Source: an uncultured Bacteroidales bacterium (GTDB taxonomy: Bacteria > Bacteroidota > Bacteroidia > Bacteroidales > P3). Taken from it: a DNA stretch of 64,000 nt. The notes below the pieces were generated by a model. It did no database searches. It saw only the letters and a program-made list of their open reading frames with translations, and was not told the DNA's origin. Each line of letters starts with the position of its first letter. The first letter of the stretch is position 1. A program made the translations under genes and the position numbers. The DNA lies in NCBI GenBank assembly GCA_900316965.1, contig ONEY01000001.1, positions 124,001-188,000 on the forward strand, given 5' to 3'. Positions 55,031 to 63,400 of this stretch are shown piece by piece.

Positions 55031-55705
55031 ATGCTTTACAGACTTACAAAGAGCAAATTCATTCTAGGATTGAAATGCGAAAAAGCATTGTACTTGGATG
55101 TATACCAACCAAATTTAGCCTACTTCCCACCCGAGACAATAAAAAAATTCCGGGAAGGTCGCAATTTTGAAGCTAAAATCAAATCGCTATTCCCAAACGC
55201 CATAGATATTAGTAAGCAATTGGGGCGACAAATAAACAAATACCCTGAGCTGACCTTACAAATACTAAACCAAGAGGGTGAAATAAATCTTTATGAAGCT
55301 GGATTTGTGTTCAACGAAGTACTGGTACTTGCCGACGTAGTACACAAATCTTCCAATGGAGAGGTTTCCGTTTATGAGATTAAAAACTCGTTATCCGTCA
55401 AAGATGTTTTCTTAAACGACCTTAATCTTCAACAATATGTAATACGACATTGCGTTAAAAACTTAGTATCGTTTTCTTTGGTGTACAATGATGGAAATGA
55501 CAGTCCAATCTATGAAGACAAACTGAAAGAGGCTCAAGACGCCGAAAACCAAATTGCAGAACAAGTTGAAAGGATGAAAGATGTCATTCAAGGATTTGAA
55601 CCAGACATAAAACCTGGAGAGCATTGCAGCAAACCTTACGACTGCCCTTATCGTCGCTATTGTGAGAGGAATAAAGCCACTCAGCTAAAGTTTGGAAACA
55701 GCTAA
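55031..55705 (+). CDS. Cas4-like PD-(D/E)XK nuclease with Fe-S cysteines
   Basis: A 224-aa protein related to the N-terminal part of the RecB/Cas4-type nucleases (DUF2779-like). It shows Cys16 in SKFILGLKCEKALYL, then Glu89, Asp102 and Glu116-x-Lys118 (YEIK), which is the PD-(D/E)XK site, and three more cysteines at 199, 205 and 211 (HCSKPYDCPYRRYC) that with Cys16 make a four-Cys [4Fe-4S] cluster. No cas genes or CRISPR are nearby. It likely acts on DNA ends. It overlaps the convergent aroB by 21 bp at its 3' end. DUF2779 proteins I know are about twice as long, so this may be a short form. Confidence 0.75.
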   Translation: MLYRLTKSKFILGLKCEKALYLDVYQPNLAYFPPETIKKFREGRNFEAKIKSLFPNAIDISKQLGRQINKYPELTLQILNQEGEINLYEAGFVFNEVLVLADVVHKSSNGEVSVYEIKNSLSVKDVFLNDLNLQQYVIRHCVKNLVSFSLVYNDGNDSPIYEDKLKEAQDAENQIAEQVERMKDVIQGFEPDIKPGEHCSKPYDCPYRRYCERNKATQLKFGNS

Positions 55706-56749
55706 CAATGCATCACGCACCTCTAACTCATCGATAGCAACATCAATTACAGGCTCACCAACATCTTGAAGCATAACACACAGGATAGACCCACCAACAT
55801 TTTTTTTGTCATTCCTCATATAGCTGAGAATCTGCTCTGTATCTAGCAAAGTAAACTTCGGGAAATCTGAAAAATGACTCATTAAGCCACAATAGTCTTT
55901 TAAAACACTTTCCTTCAATCCAAGCTTTTTAACCGACAGATACAACTCGCACATTAATCCATATCCCACAGCGAGTCCATGAGGAATTGGATTCCTTTTG
56001 TCAATAAAAAAACTTTCGATAGCATGACCAAAAGTGTGACCCAAATTCAATATTTTACGGATAGAATGCTCGGTAGGATCATTATCAACAACACTTTTCT
56101 TAAAATCAACACAAATGGGGATGATTTTTTTTACATCCTCAATATCGATACCTTCAGCATTATTATCAATAATACTCTTAAAGGTATTTTTGCTGCATAA
56201 TAACAATGTTTTAACAATTTCAAAATACCCTGAAACAACATTACTATCCGACAATGTGTCAAGGAAGTCTGGATAAATTATAACCGCTGAGGGTTGATGT
56301 ATAGTGCCAATCTGATTTTTGACATTGTCAACATTTACAGCTGTTTTACCTCCAATAGACGCATCCACCATACCAATCAGCGAGGTGGGTATATTGATAT
56401 ATCGGATTCCTCTTTTATATGTCGAGGCCACAAATCCAGCAAGATCACTCACGCATCCTCCTCCAAGGGCGACAATTACGCTGTTGCGGTCGGCATTACT
56501 GTCGATTAAAGTTTTCCATAGTTGCGTGGCAACCTCTATGCTCTTAGCCTCTTCGCCAACGGGAACCTCAAGAAACTCAGACTCCTGTAGTCGCGAAGTG
56601 TGAGAAATCAAAATCGGAAGACAATAGTTATATGTGTTTTCGTCACAAATGATAAAAAAACGCGCGTCGCTAAATGCTGAGCCCGACAACATCTTGTCTA
56701 ACGAGCTAAATGCACGATTGGTAGGATTAATGATGATCTTTGTCTTCAT
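55685..56749 (-). CDS. aroB: 3-Dehydroquinate synthase
   Basis: Converts DAHP to 3-dehydroquinate in the shikimate pathway. The 354-aa NAD-dependent enzyme shows VALGGGCVSDLAGFVASTYKRG (split: ALGGGCVSDLAGFVAS and TYKRGI; about 94-115), the IPTSLIGMVDASIGGKTAVN block (about 119-138), the metal-site histidines in LNLGHTFGHAIES (about 230-242) and HGLAVGYG. A TAGTTTTG box (56773-56766 on the minus strand) lies just upstream. Confidence 0.95.
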   Translation of the reverse strand: MKTKIIINPTNRAFSSLDKMLSGSAFSDARFFIICDENTYNYCLPILISHTSRLQESEFLEVPVGEEAKSIEVATQLWKTLIDSNADRNSVIVALGGGCVSDLAGFVASTYKRGIRYINIPTSLIGMVDASIGGKTAVNVDNVKNQIGTIHQPSAVIIYPDFLDTLSDSNVVSGYFEIVKTLLLCSKNTFKSIIDNNAEGIDIEDVKKIIPICVDFKKSVVDNDPTEHSIRKILNLGHTFGHAIESFFIDKRNPIPHGLAVGYGLMCELYLSVKKLGLKESVLKDYCGLMSHFSDFPKFTLLDTEQILSYMRNDKKNVGGSILCVMLQDVGEPVIDVAIDELEVRDALLAVSKL

Positions 56750-56956
56750 ACAAACAGCACTATATCAAAACTATAAATAATTATTTTGGATTACTATCAG
56801 AAAACAAATATAAATAAAATAATTGTATTACCGAGTATAACCCACTTATTGTTAATTCCTGGCATTGACATATAAGCCGCTAATAAAGTTTTTTTATCTT
56901 AGAATATGCACTATAGCCTTCAACAATAATATAAATTCAATGTCGTTATCAATAAC

Positions 56957-58831
56957 ATGGGAACAAAAATAGAACTTCTTTCGCCAGCCAAAAATTATGA
57001 ACAAGGAAAAGCTGCCATTAACCATGGCGCTGACGCTCTATATATTGGCGCTCCCGCATTTGGTGCCCGTGTCAATGCCAGCAACAGCATCGAGGAGATA
57101 GAATCTTTGGTAAAATACGCCCATCTATATGGTTCCAAATTATTTGCTACAGTAAACACACTCCTTTTCGACAACGAAATAGAACAAGCCGAAAAAATGC
57201 TTTGGCAACTCTATGAGGTTGGCGTCGACGCTGCCATAATACAAGACTTAGGATTATTGGAATTAAACCTGCCTCCCATCGAGTTGCATGCATCCACACA
57301 AACTCACAATATTGACGTAAAACGGATAAAGTTCTTGGAGCAAACAGGTTTCAAAAGAATAATACTAGCACGTGAGACTTCACTGAAACAGATGGAGGAA
57401 ATTCGCAAATCAACAACTATCGACCTTGAAGCCTTTGTGCAGGGTGCTCTTTGTGTATGCTATAGCGGACAATGCTACATGAGCCTTTATCTGTCTGATG
57501 GAGATCGTTCAGGGAATAGAGGTAGTTGTACACAGCCTTGCCGCTCATCATATGACTTGATAAACGATGATGGTAAACTACTACGCAAAAACGAGCATCT
57601 ACTCTCTTTAAAGGATTATTCTGCAGCTCAGCATATTGAGAACATGATAGATGCCGGAATTACATCTTTCAAAATAGAGGGGCGTCTGAAAGACTTATCA
57701 TACGTTAAAAACAACACAGCATACTACCGAAAATTACTGGATAACATTATTAATCGCCGTGAAGGTCTACAGTCTTCATCGTCAGGCAAAACAACATTTC
57801 ACTTCATACCAGACCCAACAAAAACATTCAATAGGACTTTTACCGACTATTTTCTGATTGATAGACACCCTATGGCATCATTGGCCACACAAAAGTCTGT
57901 GGGCAAAAACATTGGAACCATAGTATCCAGCAAAGGCAACAAGATTACAATCCGTACAAAAGAAAGTATTGTTGCCGGAGATGGTATGCTATATTTCGAT
58001 GAAAAAAAAGAAACCGTCGGTTTTCTTGTCAATCATGTCAGGGAGAAAAAAAATATTGGCGAATTCCACACGATTGAAATTACTGCAAACAAGAGTCTTA
58101 CCATAACAAACGGCACAACTATTTGGCGCAACAATGACTATAGTTTCGAAAAAATGCTTCAAGGAGATAGCGCTGAGAGACTCATAGATGTATTTTTTTC
58201 TCTCAACGAAAGCGACAATGGATTTGAATTAGTAGCTGAAGATGAGGATGGTATCGTTGCCTCTGAAAGCATAGAAATTGCAAAGGATAAAGCCAACAAT
58301 GCAGAAAAAGCATTGGACAACATCCGAAAGCAACTATCTAAATCAGGTGGTACAAGCTTTAAAATCAGCAATATAAAAATAAACACAAGCATCACATACT
58401 TCATTCCATCATCGCAATTAAACGAATTGCGACGCAAAGTATTGGATACTCTTGCTGAAAAGAGAATAAAATTCCATCATCCGAAGTCCGGAAAGATAAG
58501 TCCAAACGACATCTCATACTATGAGTCAGACATTGATGGCAGAGCAAATGTTACCAATGCCAAATCGAGACTTTTTTACAAACGCCATAAGGTAAAATCC
58601 ATAGAATCAGGACCAGACACCGACAGCACAAGTATAAAGAATGGAACCATACCTCTAATGACATGCAAATACTGTCTACGTTACGAGTTAAAACAATGTC
58701 TGAGACATAAATGCAACAATATCATCTCTCCGGAATACCAAAGCAACTTGACACTAGTCAATAACGGCAAACGATTTCGTCTAGAATTCGACTGCAAAAA
58801 ATGTGAGATGAAGATATACGCTACCAAGTAG
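56957..58831 (+). CDS. Peptidase U32 family protein (RlhA-like)
   Basis: A 624-aa protein of the U32 family. Family members are annotated as collagenase-like proteases, but characterised E. coli homologues (RlhA, TrhP) hydroxylate RNA bases. The N-terminal domain starts IELLSPAKNYEQGKAAINHGADALYIGAP. Its cysteine core has FVQGALCVCYSGQCYMS and GSCTQPCRSSYDL (about 158-200). Later there is a DUF3656-like region and a Cys-rich C-terminus (CKYCLRYELKQC, FDCKKCEMKIYA). The length and layout are closest to RlhA, which acts on 23S rRNA C2501. That link is inference. Confidence 0.85.
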   Translation: MGTKIELLSPAKNYEQGKAAINHGADALYIGAPAFGARVNASNSIEEIESLVKYAHLYGSKLFATVNTLLFDNEIEQAEKMLWQLYEVGVDAAIIQDLGLLELNLPPIELHASTQTHNIDVKRIKFLEQTGFKRIILARETSLKQMEEIRKSTTIDLEAFVQGALCVCYSGQCYMSLYLSDGDRSGNRGSCTQPCRSSYDLINDDGKLLRKNEHLLSLKDYSAAQHIENMIDAGITSFKIEGRLKDLSYVKNNTAYYRKLLDNIINRREGLQSSSSGKTTFHFIPDPTKTFNRTFTDYFLIDRHPMASLATQKSVGKNIGTIVSSKGNKITIRTKESIVAGDGMLYFDEKKETVGFLVNHVREKKNIGEFHTIEITANKSLTITNGTTIWRNNDYSFEKMLQGDSAERLIDVFFSLNESDNGFELVAEDEDGIVASESIEIAKDKANNAEKALDNIRKQLSKSGGTSFKISNIKINTSITYFIPSSQLNELRRKVLDTLAEKRIKFHHPKSGKISPNDISYYESDIDGRANVTNAKSRLFYKRHKVKSIESGPDTDSTSIKNGTIPLMTCKYCLRYELKQCLRHKCNNIISPEYQSNLTLVNNGKRFRLEFDCKKCEMKIYATK

Positions 58832-58842
58832 CCGTCTAAGCC

Positions 58843-59655
58843 TTATTTTCCGTTTCTTTTTGCCTCATTCCAAAAATGTTGCATTTCATCAATTGAAAAA
58901 TCGGATACGGATCTGTTTTCTTCACAAGCCTTTTGCTCAATATATTTAAAACGGCTTTGAAATTTTTGGTTTGTAAATGTAAGAGCATCGTCAGCGTTTA
59001 AACCCTCAAAACGAGCCCATTTGACAAGAGCGAACAATAGGTCTCCTAATTCTTCGTTAGCGTGCTTTTTTGAAGACTCATCACCTACGGTTTTCAATTC
59101 TGTCAGAGCGTCAATAAATTCGGAATATTCTTCATCTACCTTTTTCTTCGCTGCCTCTGCGTCAGGAAATTCAAAACCCATACCTGCCGCTTTCTCCTGT
59201 ATGCGAATTGATTTGACAAGAGGCGGCAGCGTTTCCGGAACCCCTTCCATAACCGAGCGACGTCCCTCTTTCATTTTCACCTGCTCCCATCTTGGAGTCT
59301 CACTCTGACGCGCAGGCTCATACTCACCATCTTTATTTGGAAGAGAAATATGAGGATGTCTTGAAATCAATTTGTTGCATATACCATCAAAAACATCAGC
59401 AAGCGAAAAACGCCCTTCGTCATCAGCAATTTTGGCATAAAATAGAAGATGCATGACAAGATCACCTAACTCCTTGCGTATGTCGTCGTAATTTTTTTTC
59501 GTGATAGCTTCAGAAAGCTCGTAAACCTCCTCAATGGTAAGATACCGTAATGTGTCTATAGTTTGAACACTATCCCAAGGACATTGTCGTCGCAAAACAT
59601 CAAGTATATTAGACAACCAAGCAAAAGATTTTTGTTCTTCAGAAAGTTGAGGCAT
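58843..59655 (-). CDS. mazG: Nucleoside triphosphate pyrophosphohydrolase MazG
   Basis: Hydrolyses NTPs to NMP and pyrophosphate, sanitising nucleotide pools. The 270-aa protein has two MazG domains. The N-terminal one carries CPWDSVQTIDTLRYLTIEEVYEL and ELGDLVMHLLFYAKIADDEG (EExxE and E-x3-D motifs). The second starts near residue 165 (KVDEEYSEF, ELGDLLFALVKWARFEG). The end is convergent with the U32 gene, 11 bp apart. A -7 box (TATTTTTG at 59720-59713, minus strand) lies upstream. Confidence 0.93.
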   Translation of the reverse strand: MPQLSEEQKSFAWLSNILDVLRRQCPWDSVQTIDTLRYLTIEEVYELSEAITKKNYDDIRKELGDLVMHLLFYAKIADDEGRFSLADVFDGICNKLISRHPHISLPNKDGEYEPARQSETPRWEQVKMKEGRRSVMEGVPETLPPLVKSIRIQEKAAGMGFEFPDAEAAKKKVDEEYSEFIDALTELKTVGDESSKKHANEELGDLLFALVKWARFEGLNADDALTFTNQKFQSRFKYIEQKACEENRSVSDFSIDEMQHFWNEAKRNGK

Positions 59656-59712
59656 ATTATAATTCAGTTTAAATCATTAAATAGCATTAATTTGGCACAT
59701 AAAAATGAATAA

Positions 59713-59720
59713 CAAAAATA
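59713..59720 (-). promoter_or_regulatory. Candidate -7 box for mazG
   Basis: TATTTTTG on the minus strand, 57 nt upstream of the mazG ATG. No TTTG at the expected -33 position. Confidence 0.4.
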
Positions 59721-59795
59721 CTATTTTTTATTTTAATGGAGAAATGACAAAAGTAAAGATACTATTTTTATTTCTACTGATTAAGAAAAAAAATG

Positions 59796-59803
59796 TATTT
59801 TTG
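59796..59803 (+). promoter_or_regulatory. Candidate -7 box for the sulfonolipid-type gene cluster
   Basis: TATTTTTG matches TAnnTTTG. It lies 98 nt before the first ATG, giving a long AT-rich 5' UTR of about 90 nt. No -33 TTTG is present at the standard spacing. Confidence 0.45.
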
Positions 59804-59901
59804 TATCGGTTTAATTAGGTATATTATTATCTAGTAATAATATGTTTATATGTTGATTTATAAAAATCTAACAATAAATAATAGAAAAAAATTTTAACAA
59901 T

Positions 59902-61167
59902 ATGAAAGATATATTTGAACGCATTAAAGAGTCGACAGGCGGTCCTTTAGGACAATATCGCAAACTTGCCGACGGTTATTTTTATTTCCCCAAACTCGAA
60001 GGAGAGCTGGGACCAGAAATGACATTCAACGGAAAAAAAGTGTTGAACTGGAGTCTCAACAATTATCTTGGCTTGGCCAACAATCCTGAGGTTCGTGCCG
60101 CTGATGAGGAAGGCGCTCGCCGTTGGGGACTTGCCTACCCTATGGGTGCACGTATGATGAGTGGCCACACCGCTCTGCACGAAGAGGTAGAGGCTATGCT
60201 TTGCGAATACACTCACAAAAAATATGGCTATCTGCTTAATTTTGGCTACCAAGGCCAAATAAGTATCTTGGACACCATCGTGAGTCTTCGCGATGTCATC
60301 GTGTACGACAGTGAAGCTCACGCTTGCCTCATTGACGGCTTCCGCGTGACAGGTGCCAAACGTTTCAAATACCAGCATAACGACATCGAAAGCCTGCGCA
60401 AACAATTAACCCAAGCCACAGCATTGGCCGAGAAACAGGGCGGCGGCATTCTTGTAGCCACTGAAGGCGTTTATGGTATGGAAGGTGACCTCGGAGCATT
60501 GGACAAAATCGTAGCCCTTAAGAAGGAATTCAACTTCCGTATTCTTATAGACGACGCCCATGGCATGGGTGTTATGGGCCCTGAAGGTCGTGGTACACAT
60601 ACCCATTTCAACTGTGCTGACGATATCGACCTCTATTTCTGCGCTTTTGCCAAAACTATGGCAATCATTGGTGGTTTCATTGGCTGCAATGATGAGGACA
60701 TCATCACCTATCTACGTTTCAATATGCGTTCGCAAATTTATGCCAAGAGCTTGCCTATGCCTATCGTATGGGGTGTCAAACGTCGTCTGGAGATTATCAA
60801 CCAGCATCCCGAATACCGCGAAAAACTATGGGAGCTCTCCAACTACCTACAGAAATCGCTCCAAGCCGAAGGCCTTAACACTGGCGTCACCGAGTCTCCA
60901 ATTACACCCGTATTCTTCCCTGGCGATGTCAACCAAGGTACCAATGTCGTTGTCGACCTGCGCGAAAACTACGGAATCTTCTGCTCAATTGTAGTATATC
61001 CCGTTGTGCCTAAAGGTCAGATTATGCTGCGCATAATACCTACTGCTGTCCACACCATGGAGCACGCCAACCGCACAATCGAAGTGTTCCGTGAGGTGAA
61101 AAAGCGTCTTGACGAAGGCGTATACAACAAGCCTATGCCTGATATGCATATTATTAAGCATAAATAA
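59902..61167 (+). CDS. Alpha-oxoamine synthase, likely cysteate C-acyltransferase
   Basis: A 421-aa PLP-dependent fold-type I enzyme of the alpha-oxoamine synthase family, which condenses an acyl thioester with an amino acid and releases CO2. Visible PLP residues are His140 (SEAHACLIDG), Asp217 and His220 (LIDDAHGMG) and the Schiff-base Lys251 (AFAKTMAIIGG); the Asp-to-Lys spacing of 34 equals that of serine palmitoyltransferase. Relatives include SPT, 8-amino-7-oxononanoate synthase, KBL and the cysteate fatty acyltransferase of sulfonolipid makers. The next gene encodes a threonine-synthase-like enzyme suited to make cysteate, and an SDR follows, so cysteate acyltransferase giving 3-ketocapnine is the best reading. 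A KBL or SPT role cannot be excluded. It has its own upstream -7 box. Confidence 0.78.
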   Translation: MKDIFERIKESTGGPLGQYRKLADGYFYFPKLEGELGPEMTFNGKKVLNWSLNNYLGLANNPEVRAADEEGARRWGLAYPMGARMMSGHTALHEEVEAMLCEYTHKKYGYLLNFGYQGQISILDTIVSLRDVIVYDSEAHACLIDGFRVTGAKRFKYQHNDIESLRKQLTQATALAEKQGGGILVATEGVYGMEGDLGALDKIVALKKEFNFRILIDDAHGMGVMGPEGRGTHTHFNCADDIDLYFCAFAKTMAIIGGFIGCNDEDIITYLRFNMRSQIYAKSLPMPIVWGVKRRLEIINQHPEYREKLWELSNYLQKSLQAEGLNTGVTESPITPVFFPGDVNQGTNVVVDLRENYGIFCSIVVYPVVPKGQIMLRIIPTAVHTMEHANRTIEVFREVKKRLDEGVYNKPMPDMHIIKHK

Positions 61168-61168
61168 A

Positions 61169-62389
61169 ATGAAGTATCAACTTAGATGTAAAAAATGTGG
61201 CAAAGTCATATCAGACTTTGCCACTTGGTTTAAACAAGATCAACAATGTGAATGCGGCAGCGGCTACGCCGAGGTTGAATATACCGACAACACACCGTTC
61301 CATTTCAGCGATCCTGCAAACAACTCATACCAAGACTATTATTTCGATTTGCTGCCAATTGTTAAACGCGAGAACATAGTCAGTTATGGCGAGGGGCTTA
61401 TACCCATGGAACGATGGGGCAACCTCGAAGCCTATGCAAAAAGCAAAGGAATAGATTGCAAGGTATTTGTATACCGCAACGACCAAAATGACGGTAGCGG
61501 ATCGTTCAAAGATATCAGCGCCGCTCTAGCAGCCTCTGTGCTTAAAGAGAATGGCATAAAGGAATACTGCCTGGCGTCGACTGGCAATGCCGGCGTTGCT
61601 TTCGCAACATACTGTGCCAAGGCCGGCATACGTTTCACCGAATTCGCGCCCAACTGCATAGACCCCGCTACAGTTGCGGCCATACGCAAAGTTGGACAAC
61701 CAGTAATAATATCCAAGGGCGGATATGGTGACGCAAAAGCAGAGGCCGCCACCTATCATAAAGAAAAGCATGTACTTATCAGCGGAGGTAATACCGACCC
61801 ACTGCGTATCGAGTCGAAACGTCTGCTAGCCTACGAATGCCTTCGCCAAATAGGTCAGCTGCCAACAGTATATATGCAGGCTGTGGCTGGAGGCACCTCT
61901 CCCCTGGCTTTCGAAAAAGGGTTTCGCGACTTGAAACGCACTGGCATGATTGATGCCAACGCCTTACTGCCTCGCATGCTGCTTGTACAACAAGACGAAT
62001 GCGACCCAATGGTTTCTGCTTGGGAGAAGGCAACATCTGCTGGATTCCCAGCAGGATGGGAAAAAGACTACGAAGCCAAGAAGAACATAAAGACCAAAAT
62101 AGGCATTCTTACCACGGCAAATCCGGGTAATTATCCGCTCGTCGCCCCACTGGTACACAAGTCTAATGGAACATTCATACGTGTAGCAGAAGCGGAACTG
62201 CCTCAATATGGCAAAGAGATGAGACTATCCCGCGGCACCCTTATGGGGCCTGCCTCTATGGTATGCTATGCAGGATTCTTCCAAGCTGTGGATAAGGGTT
62301 TGATAAATAGTGGCGACACCATTCTTCTCAACACGGGTGAAGGGAGCGACCGTGCTCAATGGTTCAAGGATTTGGTAGATGAAAACTAG
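61169..62389 (+). CDS. Threonine-synthase-like PLP enzyme, likely cysteate synthase
   Basis: A 406-aa fold-type II PLP enzyme. An N-terminal zinc ribbon (CKKCGKV and CECGSG, residues 7-29) precedes a threonine-synthase-like body with Lys114 in GSFKDIS (Schiff base), the phosphate-cradle STGNAGVAFATY and a late GEGSDRAQW. Canonical threonine synthase has SFKDR here; the Arg is Ile. Archaeal cysteate synthase evolved from threonine synthase and makes cysteate from phosphoserine and sulfite. Because an alpha-oxoamine synthase lies 1 bp upstream, I infer cysteate synthase for sulfonolipid. A plain threonine synthase is the alternative. The ATG at 61169 is chosen; the longer frame would overlap the upstream gene by 59 bp. 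Confidence 0.75.
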   Translation: MKYQLRCKKCGKVISDFATWFKQDQQCECGSGYAEVEYTDNTPFHFSDPANNSYQDYYFDLLPIVKRENIVSYGEGLIPMERWGNLEAYAKSKGIDCKVFVYRNDQNDGSGSFKDISAALAASVLKENGIKEYCLASTGNAGVAFATYCAKAGIRFTEFAPNCIDPATVAAIRKVGQPVIISKGGYGDAKAEAATYHKEKHVLISGGNTDPLRIESKRLLAYECLRQIGQLPTVYMQAVAGGTSPLAFEKGFRDLKRTGMIDANALLPRMLLVQQDECDPMVSAWEKATSAGFPAGWEKDYEAKKNIKTKIGILTTANPGNYPLVAPLVHKSNGTFIRVAEAELPQYGKEMRLSRGTLMGPASMVCYAGFFQAVDKGLINSGDTILLNTGEGSDRAQWFKDLVDEN

Positions 62390-62421
62390 TCTACTAGTAA
62401 AGCTGTCAATACTCGGAACAA

Positions 62422-63222
62422 ATGAAGAAATTTGACAATAAAGTAGTATGGATTACAGGAGCCTCGTCGGGCATCGGCGAGGCCACTGCATATCAATTTG
62501 CACAAGAAGGCGCAAAAGTAATCGTGACAGCACTTGAGGCCGATTTGCTTGAAAAAGTCGTGGCTCATTGCATAGAACTTGGGGCTCCCGATGCGGCTGC
62601 ATTGCCCTTCGACTTGTCCCAAAGCAATCAGCTAGATGCTCTGGCTGAACAAGCATGGAATCAGTTCGGTAGTATTGACATACTATACAATAATGCCGGT
62701 ATCAGCCAACGCGGCACCACTGTCGAGACAGATATGCGCGTCATTCGCAAAGTGATGGACATCGACTATTACGCACCTGTCATCCTGACCAAAAACATAT
62801 TGCCGCGAATGATAGAGCGCGGTGGTGGTCAATTGGTGGTAACAACCAGCATTGCCGGACGTTTCGGATTTCCGTTGCGTTGTGCATACAGTTCGGCAAA
62901 GCATGCTCTGTATGGTTTTTTTGAGACTGTTCAGGCTGAGACCTACGACCAAAACATTCGCGTCACCATCGTTTGCCCAGGTCGTGTACAGACAAATATT
63001 TCCAAGTATGCTCTTGAGAAAGACGGCAAACAACATGGCAAAATGGACGCAGGCCAAGCCGGTGGCGTTACACCTCAGCAGGCTGCTGAAAAAATTGTCA
63101 AAGCAGTATACAAGAAAAAACGCGAGGTCCTCGTAGGTCGCTACGAGCTGCTGATGGCCTACATCAAACAGTATTGTCCTGGCCTCGCCGCAAAGTTAGC
63201 AAGGAAAATCAAGCCGATGTAA
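62422..63222 (+). CDS. Short-chain dehydrogenase, likely 3-ketocapnine reductase
   Basis: A 266-aa classical SDR. The NAD(P)-binding motif is TGASSGIGE (about 12-20), with NNAG near 90. The catalytic Ser143, Tyr156 and Lys160 (YSSAK) are all present. The C-terminus is basic and hydrophobic (KQYCPGLAAKLARKIKPM), resembling membrane-associated 3-ketodihydrosphingosine reductases. It starts 32 bp after the cysteate-synthase-like gene, on the same strand. In the proposed pathway it would reduce the 3-keto group of the condensation product to give capnine. Substrate not shown. Confidence 0.8.
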   Translation: MKKFDNKVVWITGASSGIGEATAYQFAQEGAKVIVTALEADLLEKVVAHCIELGAPDAAALPFDLSQSNQLDALAEQAWNQFGSIDILYNNAGISQRGTTVETDMRVIRKVMDIDYYAPVILTKNILPRMIERGGGQLVVTTSIAGRFGFPLRCAYSSAKHALYGFFETVQAETYDQNIRVTIVCPGRVQTNISKYALEKDGKQHGKMDAGQAGGVTPQQAAEKIVKAVYKKKREVLVGRYELLMAYIKQYCPGLAAKLARKIKPM

Positions 63223-63345
63223 TGAGCTTTTAATGAATATTGCAACGTGCTGTTATCAATTTCAGATTCGTTTATGAGGGAGGAGAGGTGTTCGTTGAGA
63301 AACAAGATGAAGAATTGAACGCTGTAAGCGGAAAGCTTAGAGTGA

Positions 63346-63377
63346 TAAAAAAGGACGGTTGAATTGGCAACCGTCCT
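63346..63377 (-). terminator. Intrinsic terminator of the acyl ligase gene
   Basis: Perfect 10-bp arms AGGACGGTTG (63352-63361) and CAACCGTCCT (63368-63377). On the minus strand the hairpin is followed by a run of six T. It separates the acyl ligase gene from the convergent SDR gene. Confidence 0.85.
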
Positions 63378-63400
63378 GCTCATAAATTTATTGAATAGTT

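Noticed and set aside
55031-55705. CRISPR-associated Cas4
   Set aside because: No repeat-spacer array and no other cas gene in 64 kb; the protein is a stand-alone homologue.
61109-61168. Upstream start for the cysteate-synthase-like gene
   Set aside because: It would overlap the previous coding sequence by 59 bp and add a hydrophobic stretch absent from the zinc-ribbon start.
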